From NCBI RefSeq assembly GCF_002646595.1, contig NZ_PDUD01000001.1, forward strand, positions 372,001 to 436,000: a stretch of DNA of 64,000 nt, written 5' to 3'. Source of the stretch: Flavilitoribacter nigricans DSM 23189 = NBRC 102662 (GTDB taxonomy: Bacteria; Bacteroidota; Bacteroidia; Chitinophagales; Saprospiraceae). Both the position numbers and the translations under genes were made by a program. Position 1 is the stretch's first letter, and each line of letters begins with the position of its first letter. The notes under the pieces are model-generated. The model saw only the letters and a program-made list of their open reading frames with translations. It searched no databases and was not told the DNA's origin. Shown here piece after piece: positions 26,270-35,255 of this stretch.

Positions 26270-27508
26270 ATGAACGTTTTTTTCAAGCAACTTGCTTATG
26301 GCCTGCTGTTGATTGGCCTCTTTATTCTGCCGGATACCCTGCAGGCGCACGCCCCGGATCAGGGCTACCTGTATTTCCGGATCTATAAAGATGCGATCGG
26401 TGGACGGTTCGAATTAATTGCAAAGGATATCAATAGAGCGATCGGCTCCAATTTACCCGATGATCTGACCATGGAACAACTCCAGGCCGTATTGCCGCAG
26501 ATCCAGGCTTATTTCCTGGACAGAAGTTCGATCAAAACCGGGGACGGCACCGAATACACCATCCGGTTCCGGGAGCCGGAGATCCTCGACCTGGAAGAAA
26601 TGGAAGATTTCGTACGCTTTCATTTTGATCTGGAAGGTGTCTCCGAGGTACCCGACGCCCTGGATGTAAGCTATAATGTACTGTTTGACCGCGCTCCGAA
26701 ACACCGCGGGTTACTGATCATCGAACACAACTGGAAAGCCGGGGTACTGAATAATGAAGCACTGGCCTACGGAATTTTCGCTCCGGATGACACCCAGAAA
26801 ACGGTGGACCTCACCGACGCTTCCATCTGGAAAGGATTTATGAATCTGGTGCGACTGGGGATCTGGCATATCTGGATCGGATTAGACCACATCCTGTTCA
26901 TTGTGGCCCTGATCCTGCCTTCGGTCGTCCGGCGGCGGCGGGAGGACGATCCGTCTCCGGTGGACAGTAATTATTCCCCGACCTGGAAACCGGTAGATCG
27001 CTTTCGGCCGGCCTTCCTGTATATTATCAAGGTGATCACTTTCTTCACCCTGGCGCACTCCATCACCCTGGCGCTCGCGGCGCTCGGTGTGGTCAATCTT
27101 TCTTCCCGGCTGGTAGAATCCATCATTGCCTTTTCCATTGCGCTGGCTGCTTTCCACAACATTGTGCCTATCTTTAAAGGAAAAGAATGGCTGATCGCCT
27201 TTGGTTTCGGCCTCTTTCATGGTTTCGGATTTGCCAGTGTACTGGGTGAGAAAGGGCTAAGCGGAGATTATCTGGTACCCTCTCTGCTCGGGTTCAACAT
27301 CGGAGTAGAGATCGGTCAGGTCCTCATCATTTGTCTGATCTTCCCGATCCTTTACCTGATCCGGAAACTGGATATTTACCCCAAAGTGATCAAATACGGC
27401 TCCATGCTACTGATCCTGATCGCTCTGTACTGGACCATCGAACGGGGATTTGAACTCGACATGTCCCTGAGTCGGATACTCGGCGAATGGTTGAGTGGTG
27501 AAGGATAA
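26270..27508 (+). CDS. HupE/UreJ-like membrane protein, 412 aa
   Basis: Signal peptide cut after about residue 26 (DTLQA/HAPDQG), a periplasmic domain of about 170 residues, then a membrane domain of about six helices with His- and Asp-rich helix WHIWIGLDHILF, FTLAHS and FGLFHGFGFAS. These motifs place it in the HupE/UreJ_2 group, whose better-known members are thought to handle nickel or cobalt. A hydrophilic Arg-rich loop (about residues 223-245) splits the first two helices. It lies between the exporter (14 bp) and NRPS-2 (28 bp), so it is part of this operon, but its role in peptide synthesis is unclear: metal supply, resistance or co-export are all open. Confidence 0.78.
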   Translation: MNVFFKQLAYGLLLIGLFILPDTLQAHAPDQGYLYFRIYKDAIGGRFELIAKDINRAIGSNLPDDLTMEQLQAVLPQIQAYFLDRSSIKTGDGTEYTIRFREPEILDLEEMEDFVRFHFDLEGVSEVPDALDVSYNVLFDRAPKHRGLLIIEHNWKAGVLNNEALAYGIFAPDDTQKTVDLTDASIWKGFMNLVRLGIWHIWIGLDHILFIVALILPSVVRRRREDDPSPVDSNYSPTWKPVDRFRPAFLYIIKVITFFTLAHSITLALAALGVVNLSSRLVESIIAFSIALAAFHNIVPIFKGKEWLIAFGFGLFHGFGFASVLGEKGLSGDYLVPSLLGFNIGVEIGQVLIICLIFPILYLIRKLDIYPKVIKYGSMLLILIALYWTIERGFELDMSLSRILGEWLSGEG

Positions 27509-27536
27509 TAGGTAAAACGGCGAAAAACGGATAGCA

Positions 27537-30500
27537 ATGGCGGACGACAAAAAGGTAAAGGATCAGAATTCAGCCCTGAGTGCATGGCTGAATCGCAAGA
27601 AGACGCTGAAACCCAAACCCGGGATCAGTGTACAGGAGGAAACAATACCGTCGGTTTTATCCTACGGCCAGCACCGGTTGTGGCTGTTGCAGCAATTGTA
27701 TCCCGAAAATCCTTTTTATCAGTACAGTCACCGCTACCGTTTCTTCGGTCCGCTCGATACGACGGTATTGCTGCAAAGCTTTCGGTTTGTCCTGGACCGC
27801 CACAGTATACTGCGGACGACCTTTCTCGAAACGCCCGAAGGCGTCCGGCAGGTCGCCAGTCCGGAGGCGGTACCGGTGGTAAAAGAGATCGACCTGTCGG
27901 CCGTGCCGCCAAGCGAGCAACAAGCCAAAGCCGAAGCCATCGAGCGGGAAACTTCCCGCAAACCCTTCACACTCACGGAGGGTCCGCTTATCCGGCTGAT
28001 CCTGCTGAAGTTTTCCGAAGACCATCACCTGCTCTTACTGCATATCCATCATATCATTGGGGACCGCTGGTCTTTAGAACTGATCAATGAAGAAGTAGCC
28101 GCCCATTACCGGGCAGCCGTCAAAGAGCAGGACTTTCAACCGTCTCCACTCCCCTACCAGTACGCCGATTACGCCCGCTACCAGCAGCAAAACGGAATTG
28201 CTGATGTGGATTTGGAATACTGGATGCAGCAGTTGGCCAATCCGCCCTCGGCCCTGCCACTCCCCTACGATTTCCCCAGGTCGGGCTCACCGAGCTTTTC
28301 GGGGATGACCGTCGGCCGGGAGCTTCCCGACCACCTGAGCGTCCAATTGAAGGCGCTGAGCCGCCAATTGCAAACGACCATGTTTGTACTCCTCTTAGCT
28401 GCCTTTAAAGCGCTGCTCCAGCGCTACAGCGGAGAACGGGATATTATGGTCGGCAGCCCGTTTTTCAATCGCGATCAGACGGATCTGGAAAAGCTGGTCG
28501 GCTTTTTTAACGAAACGCTGGTCCTACGCTCGAATGTTTCGCCTGAGCTTGGCTTTGCGGAACTGGTTACCGCCCTGAAGAAAACGACCCTGGACGCCAT
28601 GGCCCACAAACAGGTGCCTTTCGATGCTCTGGTTAGAAAACTGCGACCGGAGCGGGATGGTGGGCATAATCCGCTCTTCCAGGTCATGTTCCTCTATAAC
28701 CTCCCGGTACCGGAGCTCGATTTCGGAGCGGAGATCCGTCTGGAAGAAGAGATGATCGACCTGGAAGTGGCCAAATTCGATCTGACGCTCTACGTAGACG
28801 AAAAGCCGGATCAACTGTTCCTGCGCCTGGAATTTGCCAGCGACCTGTTCCTGCCGGTTACGGCCGAAAGTATACTCGAACAACTCGAGGAATTACTGCG
28901 GGGCATTGTAGCAGATCCGCACCGGCCAATACGGGATCACGCTCTTCTGAGTGCCGAAAAAGAACAGCAGATCCTGTTCGATTGGAACCATACCGCCGCG
29001 CCGCTCCCGGAGGCTACGGGAATCCACCAACTCATCGAAGAACAGGTGCAGGTCCGGCCGGATCATCCGGCGGTGATTTATGGAGCGGAACAGTTAAGTT
29101 ACCGGGAACTTAACGAACGGGCCGAAAAGATCGCCGCTTATTTAAGCGCCCGGGGCGTGACGCCAAATACGGCCGTAGGGCTTTACTGTCACCGTTCGGT
29201 GAATATGTTGTCGGGTATCCTCGGTATTCTTAAAACGGGAGCAGCCTATCTCCCGCTGGACCCGGACTACCCCGTAGATCGCATTCATTTTATGCTCTCC
29301 GATGCGGGTGTACCTATTGTTCTCTGCCAGGATGGGCTGGAAAACAATATAAGTGGGGTCTCGGACATTCGAACGGAGTCCATGCGTGCTATAATCGAAC
29401 AAGAGGTAGACTCCACGGCAAATCAGATCGCTGTCACCCCGGAGGATCTGGCATACATCATCTATACATCGGGCAGTACCGGGCGACCGAAAGGGGTTCC
29501 GATCACGCACGGCAATTTAATTCATTCCACCTCGGCTCGTTTCGATTTATACCAAAACGATCCGGGGGTATTTTTACTGCTTTCCTCTTTTTCTTTTGAT
29601 AGTTCGGTGGCCGGATTATTCTGGACCCTTTGCAGGGGCGGCACACTTTTGCTGCCTCCAAAACGCATCGAACAGGATATTCATCAGTTAGCCGGACTGA
29701 TCCACGGGCACCAGGTTAGCCATACACTTTTGCTTCCTTCTCTCTATCAGCTTCTGCTTCGGCACAGCCCGGCAAAAAGCTTAGGTTCCCTGCAGGTGGT
29801 CATGGTAGCGGGGGAAGCATGCTCACCGGCCCTGGTTCGCGAACATTTCCGGGACTTACCCACGGCGGATCTGTACAATGAATACGGTCCGACGGAGGCT
29901 ACGGTCTGGTGTATCGCCCATAAGATCGAGTCACAGGATCAATCCAGTGTGCCGATCGGCAAACCGATCAGCAATACCCACGCTTATATTCTGGATGAAC
30001 AGCTGAGACCCGTACCGCCCGGACTAGCCGGCACTTTATACATCGGCGGCCACGGACTGACCAGAGGATACCTGAATCGTCCCGAACTGACCGCCGAGCG
30101 ATTCATTCCCCATCCTTTTTCCAAAAATGAGGAAGAGCGGATCTACAATACCGGAGACCTGGCACGCTATACCCATTCCGGGACCATTGAGTTTCTGGGT
30201 CGGGTGGATCACCAGGTCAAGATCCGGGGTCATCGGGTAGAACCGGAAGAAATAGCCGCCCGCCTGCAGGGAGCGAATGGGGTTAGTAGTGCGCTGGTTA
30301 CACCACAAGCAATCGGTGATCATTCCGGACAGCCAATCCGACTGATCGCCTATTTTACCGGTAACGAAAATATAGAGAGCAGGGAGCTGCGCAACTTTTT
30401 ACGCGAACAGCTACCGGACTATATGATCCCGGCGGCCTTCGTTCATTTGCCGGAATTCCCGCGCTTGCCGAACGGCAAGATCAACCAACGGGCCCTGCCT

Positions 30501-31556
30501 GTTCCGCAGCCGGATCATACCGGCCTGACCGGAGCACCGGAAGCACCCGCCGGGGAACTGGAAGAAAAACTAGCCGCAATCTGGCAGGAAGTGCTTCAGC
30601 AGGAAACCATCGGCCGCCACGATAATTTTTTCGATATCGGTGGAGATTCGATCCTGAGCATCCGCATCGTTGCCAAAGCAAGAGCCGTGGATATCGAACT
30701 GGCCCCCAATCAGTTATTTAACAATCAGACGATTGCTGAGCTCGCCCGCAGCATTGAGCGGGCCGATAGCAGTCAGTTCTCTACCTTAGTACGCCTGAAC
30801 AAGTCGGTAGATAACACCCCGTTCTTCTGCATTCATTCGGGAGGTGCCCACGTGCATTTTTACCAGGCGCTGGCGCAACACCTGGAAGGAGACCGGACCT
30901 TATACGCCCTCCAGCCGAGCGGCCTGGACGACAGTGCCGATCATCACCGAAGTATCGAGGCTATGGCTGCCCACTACCTAGATGAGATCCGGCGTGTACA
31001 AACCAGCGGGCCTTACCATATTCTCGGTACCTGCTTCAGTAATGCCGTGGCCCTGGAGATGAGCAATCAACTGCATCAGGCCGGCGAAGAAGAGATTGAA
31101 CTGCTAATCATTGACTCCGGTCCGGCGCATCTGACCGGCCAGGCCGAATGGGGAGAACAGGCCACCTTCCGGCGGTTTATGGACCTTTTGAAACAGGGTG
31201 ATCTGCACCGAATCAAGCGAAAGATCATGAACCGTATCAAACCGGTCCGACAAAGTAGTCGGACCTGGGAAGCTATCGCAGCGGAAGATCAGTTGCGGGA
31301 TCTGGTAGAAAGTATGAACGAGGCCTACGCACGCTACACCTGGTCCCCCTTTCCGGGAAGGATCCATTTTATCCGCAGCAGTGAATTTCACAGCCGCCCC
31401 GATAAAAAGTACCATCTGAAACAGTGGCGTAAACTGGCCGGAGGTGAACTAAACGTGCAGGTAGTGCCCGGGCATCATCTCACCTTATTTAAAGAACCGG
31501 AAGTCCGGGGACTGGCCCGTAAGATCACCGAATGCCTGGAAACGGTAAAGGTATAA
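27537..31556 (+). CDS. NRPS-2: C-A-T-TE terminal module, 1339 aa
   Basis: Terminal module. The C domain (about 35-470) has HHIIGD with H171, H172 and D176. The A domain (about 490-985) has YTSGSTGRPKG at 643, NEYGPTEAT at 781 and NGKINQ near 979. Hand-aligned pocket residues D688 S689 A692 L731 M756 A758 E782 V790 W791 give DSALMAEVW, which I cannot match to a known amino acid. The T domain has GGDSILS with Ser1038. The thioesterase (about 1085-1339) has GTCFS at 1164-1168, so the nucleophile position is Cys1166, with Asp1193 and His1314 as the likely partners. It should extend the chain from NRPS-1 by one residue and release it. Confidence 0.95.
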   Translation: MADDKKVKDQNSALSAWLNRKKTLKPKPGISVQEETIPSVLSYGQHRLWLLQQLYPENPFYQYSHRYRFFGPLDTTVLLQSFRFVLDRHSILRTTFLETPEGVRQVASPEAVPVVKEIDLSAVPPSEQQAKAEAIERETSRKPFTLTEGPLIRLILLKFSEDHHLLLLHIHHIIGDRWSLELINEEVAAHYRAAVKEQDFQPSPLPYQYADYARYQQQNGIADVDLEYWMQQLANPPSALPLPYDFPRSGSPSFSGMTVGRELPDHLSVQLKALSRQLQTTMFVLLLAAFKALLQRYSGERDIMVGSPFFNRDQTDLEKLVGFFNETLVLRSNVSPELGFAELVTALKKTTLDAMAHKQVPFDALVRKLRPERDGGHNPLFQVMFLYNLPVPELDFGAEIRLEEEMIDLEVAKFDLTLYVDEKPDQLFLRLEFASDLFLPVTAESILEQLEELLRGIVADPHRPIRDHALLSAEKEQQILFDWNHTAAPLPEATGIHQLIEEQVQVRPDHPAVIYGAEQLSYRELNERAEKIAAYLSARGVTPNTAVGLYCHRSVNMLSGILGILKTGAAYLPLDPDYPVDRIHFMLSDAGVPIVLCQDGLENNISGVSDIRTESMRAIIEQEVDSTANQIAVTPEDLAYIIYTSGSTGRPKGVPITHGNLIHSTSARFDLYQNDPGVFLLLSSFSFDSSVAGLFWTLCRGGTLLLPPKRIEQDIHQLAGLIHGHQVSHTLLLPSLYQLLLRHSPAKSLGSLQVVMVAGEACSPALVREHFRDLPTADLYNEYGPTEATVWCIAHKIESQDQSSVPIGKPISNTHAYILDEQLRPVPPGLAGTLYIGGHGLTRGYLNRPELTAERFIPHPFSKNEEERIYNTGDLARYTHSGTIEFLGRVDHQVKIRGHRVEPEEIAARLQGANGVSSALVTPQAIGDHSGQPIRLIAYFTGNENIESRELRNFLREQLPDYMIPAAFVHLPEFPRLPNGKINQRALPVPQPDHTGLTGAPEAPAGELEEKLAAIWQEVLQQETIGRHDNFFDIGGDSILSIRIVAKARAVDIELAPNQLFNNQTIAELARSIERADSSQFSTLVRLNKSVDNTPFFCIHSGGAHVHFYQALAQHLEGDRTLYALQPSGLDDSADHHRSIEAMAAHYLDEIRRVQTSGPYHILGTCFSNAVALEMSNQLHQAGEEEIELLIIDSGPAHLTGQAEWGEQATFRRFMDLLKQGDLHRIKRKIMNRIKPVRQSSRTWEAIAAEDQLRDLVESMNEAYARYTWSPFPGRIHFIRSSEFHSRPDKKYHLKQWRKLAGGELNVQVVPGHHLTLFKEPEVRGLARKITECLETVKV

Positions 31557-31559
31557 GTT

Positions 31560-32282
31560 ATGTGGAAAGAGGCTCCGGAAATTGCGCTACCCGTCGCCGG
31601 TGAGGTTCATTTGTGGAAAGTAGAACTGACCGTCCCAGCCCCTACCCTGGATCATTACCAGACGATCATTGCGCAGGAAGAAAAGGAACGGGCCGCAAAA
31701 TTCTATTTTGAAAAAGATCGGCACCAGTATATAGTCGGACGTGCCCGCCTGCGACTGCTGCTCGGACGATATCTGGACCTTGCTCCCCAGGCCGTACGTT
31801 TTGAGTTTAACCAGTTCGGAAAACCCAACTTCCCCAATGAGCAGGGACTTCAATTCAATATATCCCACAGCGGCGGTCTGGCCGTCATGGGCTTCACGCG
31901 AGACGCTGCGATCGGAGTGGATCTGGAAAAGATCAATCCCAACATAGAAGTAAAGCTTATCGCTTCCCGTTTCTTTGCAGAAGTGGAAAAACGCCAGATA
32001 CTGGCCTTGCCAACCGAACGGCAGGCCTCCGCCTTTTACCGCTGCTGGACGAGTAAAGAAGCATTCATAAAGGCTCACGGTCAGGGTTTATCGCTACCTC
32101 TGGATCAATTTGAGGTAGAAATACACCCGGACCGGAAAGCCGCACTAAAAAATGTTCATTGGGAACCGGAACTCGTGGAAAGCTGGAGTATTATTGATTT
32201 TGTTCCGGAAGATGGTTTTGTAGGGGCGGTAATGTGTGACACTACCATTGAACGGGTTCGATGTTACAGTTATTTGAAATAA
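31560..32282 (+). CDS. Sfp-type 4'-phosphopantetheinyl transferase, 240 aa
   Basis: Transfers phosphopantetheine from CoA to carrier domains. Family motifs are FNISHSGG (99-106), GVDLEKI (119-125, with the Mg-binding Asp121 and Glu123) and WTSKEAFIKAHGQGL (163-177). Length matches Sfp/Gsp-type enzymes. It starts 3 bp after NRPS-2 and ends the right-hand operon, so its natural targets are Ser1342 of NRPS-1, Ser1038 of NRPS-2 and the stand-alone carrier. Its presence shows that the cluster is self-sufficient for activation. Confidence 0.95.
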   Translation: MWKEAPEIALPVAGEVHLWKVELTVPAPTLDHYQTIIAQEEKERAAKFYFEKDRHQYIVGRARLRLLLGRYLDLAPQAVRFEFNQFGKPNFPNEQGLQFNISHSGGLAVMGFTRDAAIGVDLEKINPNIEVKLIASRFFAEVEKRQILALPTERQASAFYRCWTSKEAFIKAHGQGLSLPLDQFEVEIHPDRKAALKNVHWEPELVESWSIIDFVPEDGFVGAVMCDTTIERVRCYSYLK

Positions 32283-32307
32283 TTGGGGTGTCGGTTCGCC
32301 CAGTTAA

Positions 32308-32377
32308 GTTGTCAGCGCCAGCAGAGAATTTCTTATTCTACACTCTACTGACTACTGACAACATCAGGGCTCTCTGC
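32308..32377. other. Interleaved inverted repeats in the convergent gap after the NRPS operon
   Basis: Two perfect repeats are interlaced: GTTGTCAG (32308-32315) with CTGACAAC (32355-32362), and GCAGAGA (32321-32327) with TCTCTGC (32371-32377). As RNA this order could form a pseudoknot-like fold. It lies between the ends of the phosphopantetheinyl transferase gene (plus) and the sigma-factor gene (minus), so it is in the 3' end of one or both transcripts and may act in termination or stability. No T-run follows in either direction. Confidence 0.3.
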
Positions 32378-32390
32378 GACGTGATAAAAA

Positions 32391-32909
32391 TTAAATACTG
32401 CTGATCGCGCTTTTCTGCTGAATAGCAGTTTTAAGCATCGAACGAGCCGTACTTAATCTACTCTTTATGGTTCCGATAGGAACGCCCATGTGTTGTGCAA
32501 TGTCTTTGTATTCGTAACCGTTCAGGTGCATCAGAAATGGTGTACGGTAGATCTCAGAAAGATTATCCAGAGAACGGTAGATCTCCTGAATACGCAGATT
32601 CGATTCCCCTTCGTTGGGGACAATGTTTTTATTTTCTATAGCAAACGTAAAGGCCTCGATCGGCTCGCTCAGGTTGCGACGCTTTTGGTTATAGCGGCAA
32701 CGATTGATAAAGGTGTTTCTGATGATGGTTGCCATCCAGGCCCGGAAGTTGGTTCCGGTTTCGAACTTTTCGCAGTAACGATATCCCCGGGTTGCGGCAT
32801 CCTGGAAAAGGTCCTGGGCATTTTGATAGTCTTTAGTTAGTTTGAGGGCGAATGAAAAAAGTATGGATTTAGCGTTGGTCAGTTCGCGATCGAATTCTAA
32901 AGCTGTCAT
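32391..32909 (-). CDS. RNA polymerase sigma-70 factor, ECF subfamily, 172 aa
   Basis: Region 2 covers about residues 15-80 (DLFQDAATRGYRY; NFRAWMATIIRNTFINRCR) and region 4 about 110-165 (GYEYKDIAQHMGVPIGTIKSRLSTARSML), a full small ECF factor. No anti-sigma gene lies next to it; a downstream partner is absent because the NRPS operon converges on it. The start at 32909 is 20 bp from a tandem TTACTACT pair read in the same direction. Regulon unknown. Confidence 0.93.
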   Translation of the reverse strand: MTALEFDRELTNAKSILFSFALKLTKDYQNAQDLFQDAATRGYRYCEKFETGTNFRAWMATIIRNTFINRCRYNQKRRNLSEPIEAFTFAIENKNIVPNEGESNLRIQEIYRSLDNLSEIYRTPFLMHLNGYEYKDIAQHMGVPIGTIKSRLSTARSMLKTAIQQKSAISSI

Positions 32910-33228
32910 AGTCGTAAGCGTTTGTTAAAGTAGTAATGTAAGTAGTAAACAAGTAAACAATGCAAGTTCTTACTAATTACTAGGCAAACGGCGTGCCAAC
33001 TTTTCAACAAATTGATTAACAATACCTTACGTAAAATAACAGCAAAAAAATACCCCTCCTATTGATTATATAAGATCAGGCCTGATTTTATTTAACCAGA
33101 AACTAAAAGACCGAAAAATAATTGCGGCCAAGCTGAAAAAATTTTTCATCCGCAAAAAAATTCTGGGTAGATCACCAGCACTGCGCACAGATTCACCCCA
33201 AACCTTTCACCGCGGTTTCTTCCAATGA
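32910..33228. other. Intergenic region upstream of the ECF sigma gene
   Basis: 319 bp without a credible gene. Next to the sigma start is the tandem TTACTACT pair (separate entry). A perfect 12-bp palindrome ATCAGGCCTGAT lies at 33075-33086, followed on the plus strand by a short T-rich stretch; it has no loop, so it is more like a protein site than a hairpin. The rest is A/T-rich with A-runs. It should contain the sigma-gene promoter (minus strand) and the 3' end of the DUF5060 gene transcript. Confidence 0.5.
32929..32948 (-). promoter_or_regulatory. Tandem TTACTACT element upstream of the sigma gene
   Basis: On the minus strand TTACTACT occurs at 32948-32941 and again at 32936-32929, 12 bp apart, ending 20 bp before the sigma-factor start codon. 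The same octamer occurs twice upstream of the regulator gene at 50288 (11-bp period) and once upstream of the PorT-like gene at 61859, always in the direction of the gene. It could be a factor site, a core-promoter part or an initial transcribed sequence. Confidence 0.4.
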
Positions 33229-35121
33229 TCATTCCTTACGAAGCAGGATCACCCAATCCTGGCCATCTGTACCTGGCGGATCGCCCAGCTCAACCGATTC
33301 GCCACCGGCTACGGACGTCAGACTGCCCGTTTGCAGTTCGTCTCCCGTACGGGGATTGAACCACTGCACCTTGAAGTTTCCCGTAGCTTCCGACAGATCC
33401 AGAAGTACTGAGCCCTGGGAAGTTTTTGCGACATACACTACGTATACCTCACCCGACCGGGAAAAACAGTAAGCCGAATTTCCATGGTCCGGATTTCCGA
33501 CCAGCTCATCCGTGTTTTCCATTTCCCAGAAAGGAATGTCCTGATCCCGGAAAAATTCCAGCGCCAGATTAGAATAAGACCAGGTTTTAGCCCGGCTACG
33601 CCAGTCTTCTGCGTTCAGGTCATTTTGCGGCAGGCGATACCCGAAATAATACTCAACTCCGGCCCCGCCGCCCATAAGATTTCCCCACAGCACCTCACTG
33701 CGGATCTCGTCTACCGTCGGCAGTTTGATCTTCTGCTCTCCCGATTCAATTTCCTGACGGGCCGCTTCCATGCCCGGATAATCATCATCCGGCGGCGTTC
33801 CCGTGATGGCGTTACCGGATTCATCGTGCGCGACCACCCAGGGGTATCCGGCGGCTTCGGATCGCTGGACCCAGTTTACGGCTTCCCGGTGGGTATCCGA
33901 TACATCGCTATTCTGAATGGAAAGACCGTGGAGGACCTTGTCCTTTCCCAGAAGTGGCCCGTATACTTTTTCCTGTTGATTTGGATAACTATGCAGGACT
34001 ACCGGATGATCGTAGGGGTCGGTATTCCGGATAAAGGCGGCCATATCCTGCACCTGAGCGGTCGTCTGGGTATTCTCTTCTCCCAAATTCCAGTTGAGCG
34101 CCAGCAGGTAGCCGTACCGGGCGATCAGCTCACGCAGATAGAGCTTTCGTTCGGGGCCCAGATCCCCGCCGTCCAGCGCCTGGTTTTCGGAGTCTTCGTT
34201 GGGGCCGTTTCGGTCGTCATTTTCCGTTTCCTGCAATTTAAAATGGAGATACATCCCCCGTTCCGTAGCGTGATCGAACAGAATGCCCCACTGATCCAGC
34301 TTGGAGCAGTCCAGGTGCAATTTGTCTTCCCGGCTGACGTGGGGCCAGACGTTATCTCCGTCCCCTCCCGCATTGTAGGTGAGAAAAGAAAACACATTGG
34401 CACCGGTACCGGACAGGTAATTAACGGCTCCGATCAGGCCCTTGCCTTTCCCGTTCTGCCAGGAAGGATCGCCGGCTTGCCAGTCCTGAACGTGGGGCGA
34501 CCAGGTCTTCAGATTTGAGGTAACGGCTTCCCCCTCGCGCTTCACGCCCGCTTCCTTGGCCGAGTACGTGCCGTCAAAATCCGCGTAGGCCAGCAGCGAT
34601 TCGGGAGCATCCGCCCCCGCTTTCAGGAAATAATCGCCCGTACCGGCAAAACGCAGGTACCGTTTCCCAACGTATTCCAGGCGGCCTTGGCCGCGCAGAT
34701 CTCTCCCCGATTTATCGGAAGGCCCGATCTCAAAAGTTCCGTTTAATCCGGACCATTTCGTCGGCTCTCCGTTCAGGAGGAGATCAATTTGGTAAGTCCA
34801 CTGGCCGGTCCGGTCCGGAGCCAGATGCGCCCGCCACTGATCCCCACTTTCGGCGGAACTCTCCGCTGCGTTACCGTCCGCCGCAAAGTAGCCGGGTACC
34901 TGGTATTCCAGGTCGCCCGATTCGTGACTAAAGGTGACCAGCATGGTATAATCGGTGAAAGGATTCGGGAGGGTATCCAGCTCGTGGGCCTCCGGTCCGT
35001 CCAGGGTAAGGGTGACTTTGTGCCACTGTTTTAATTCCCCGCTGATCATTACTCCGGGCTCCGGTTGGCAGGATACCAAAATAAGGAATCCCAGGCTTAA
35101 AAGGATCGCTATTTTTTTCAT
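33229..35121 (-). CDS. DUF5060-containing glycosidase-like lipoprotein, 630 aa
   Basis: Lipoprotein signal with the cysteine in LVSCQP (about residue 18). An N-terminal beta domain of the DUF5060 type (about 22-135) is followed by a TIM-barrel-like region (about 150-520) containing LLALNWNLGEENTQ, which looks like the acid/base strand of clan-A glycosidases, and by a C-terminal beta domain of the putative collagen-binding type (about 540-630, ending in DWVILLRKE). Such proteins occur in carbohydrate-use loci of Bacteroidota. The substrate is not known. It is the last gene of a run with the DUF1501/PSD1 pair, separated from DUF1501 by 134 bp. Confidence 0.72.
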   Translation of the reverse strand: MKKIAILLSLGFLILVSCQPEPGVMISGELKQWHKVTLTLDGPEAHELDTLPNPFTDYTMLVTFSHESGDLEYQVPGYFAADGNAAESSAESGDQWRAHLAPDRTGQWTYQIDLLLNGEPTKWSGLNGTFEIGPSDKSGRDLRGQGRLEYVGKRYLRFAGTGDYFLKAGADAPESLLAYADFDGTYSAKEAGVKREGEAVTSNLKTWSPHVQDWQAGDPSWQNGKGKGLIGAVNYLSGTGANVFSFLTYNAGGDGDNVWPHVSREDKLHLDCSKLDQWGILFDHATERGMYLHFKLQETENDDRNGPNEDSENQALDGGDLGPERKLYLRELIARYGYLLALNWNLGEENTQTTAQVQDMAAFIRNTDPYDHPVVLHSYPNQQEKVYGPLLGKDKVLHGLSIQNSDVSDTHREAVNWVQRSEAAGYPWVVAHDESGNAITGTPPDDDYPGMEAARQEIESGEQKIKLPTVDEIRSEVLWGNLMGGGAGVEYYFGYRLPQNDLNAEDWRSRAKTWSYSNLALEFFRDQDIPFWEMENTDELVGNPDHGNSAYCFSRSGEVYVVYVAKTSQGSVLLDLSEATGNFKVQWFNPRTGDELQTGSLTSVAGGESVELGDPPGTDGQDWVILLRKE

Positions 35122-35255
35122 GCTTGAAGGTGTTCACATTATGAAGATCCGACCATTCGAAGAGCGTCGGTCGGTTATTGATTTGATCTTTCTCCTTGGG
35201 ACAAATCAGGGTGCCGGGATCAATCCCGGAATCTGCCGTAAATCTAAAGCGGGGA

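Noticed and set aside
33075-33086. Palindrome ATCAGGCCTGAT as a terminator of the DUF5060 gene
   Set aside because: There is no loop and no T-run in the direction of the gene; kept only as a note in the intergenic entry.
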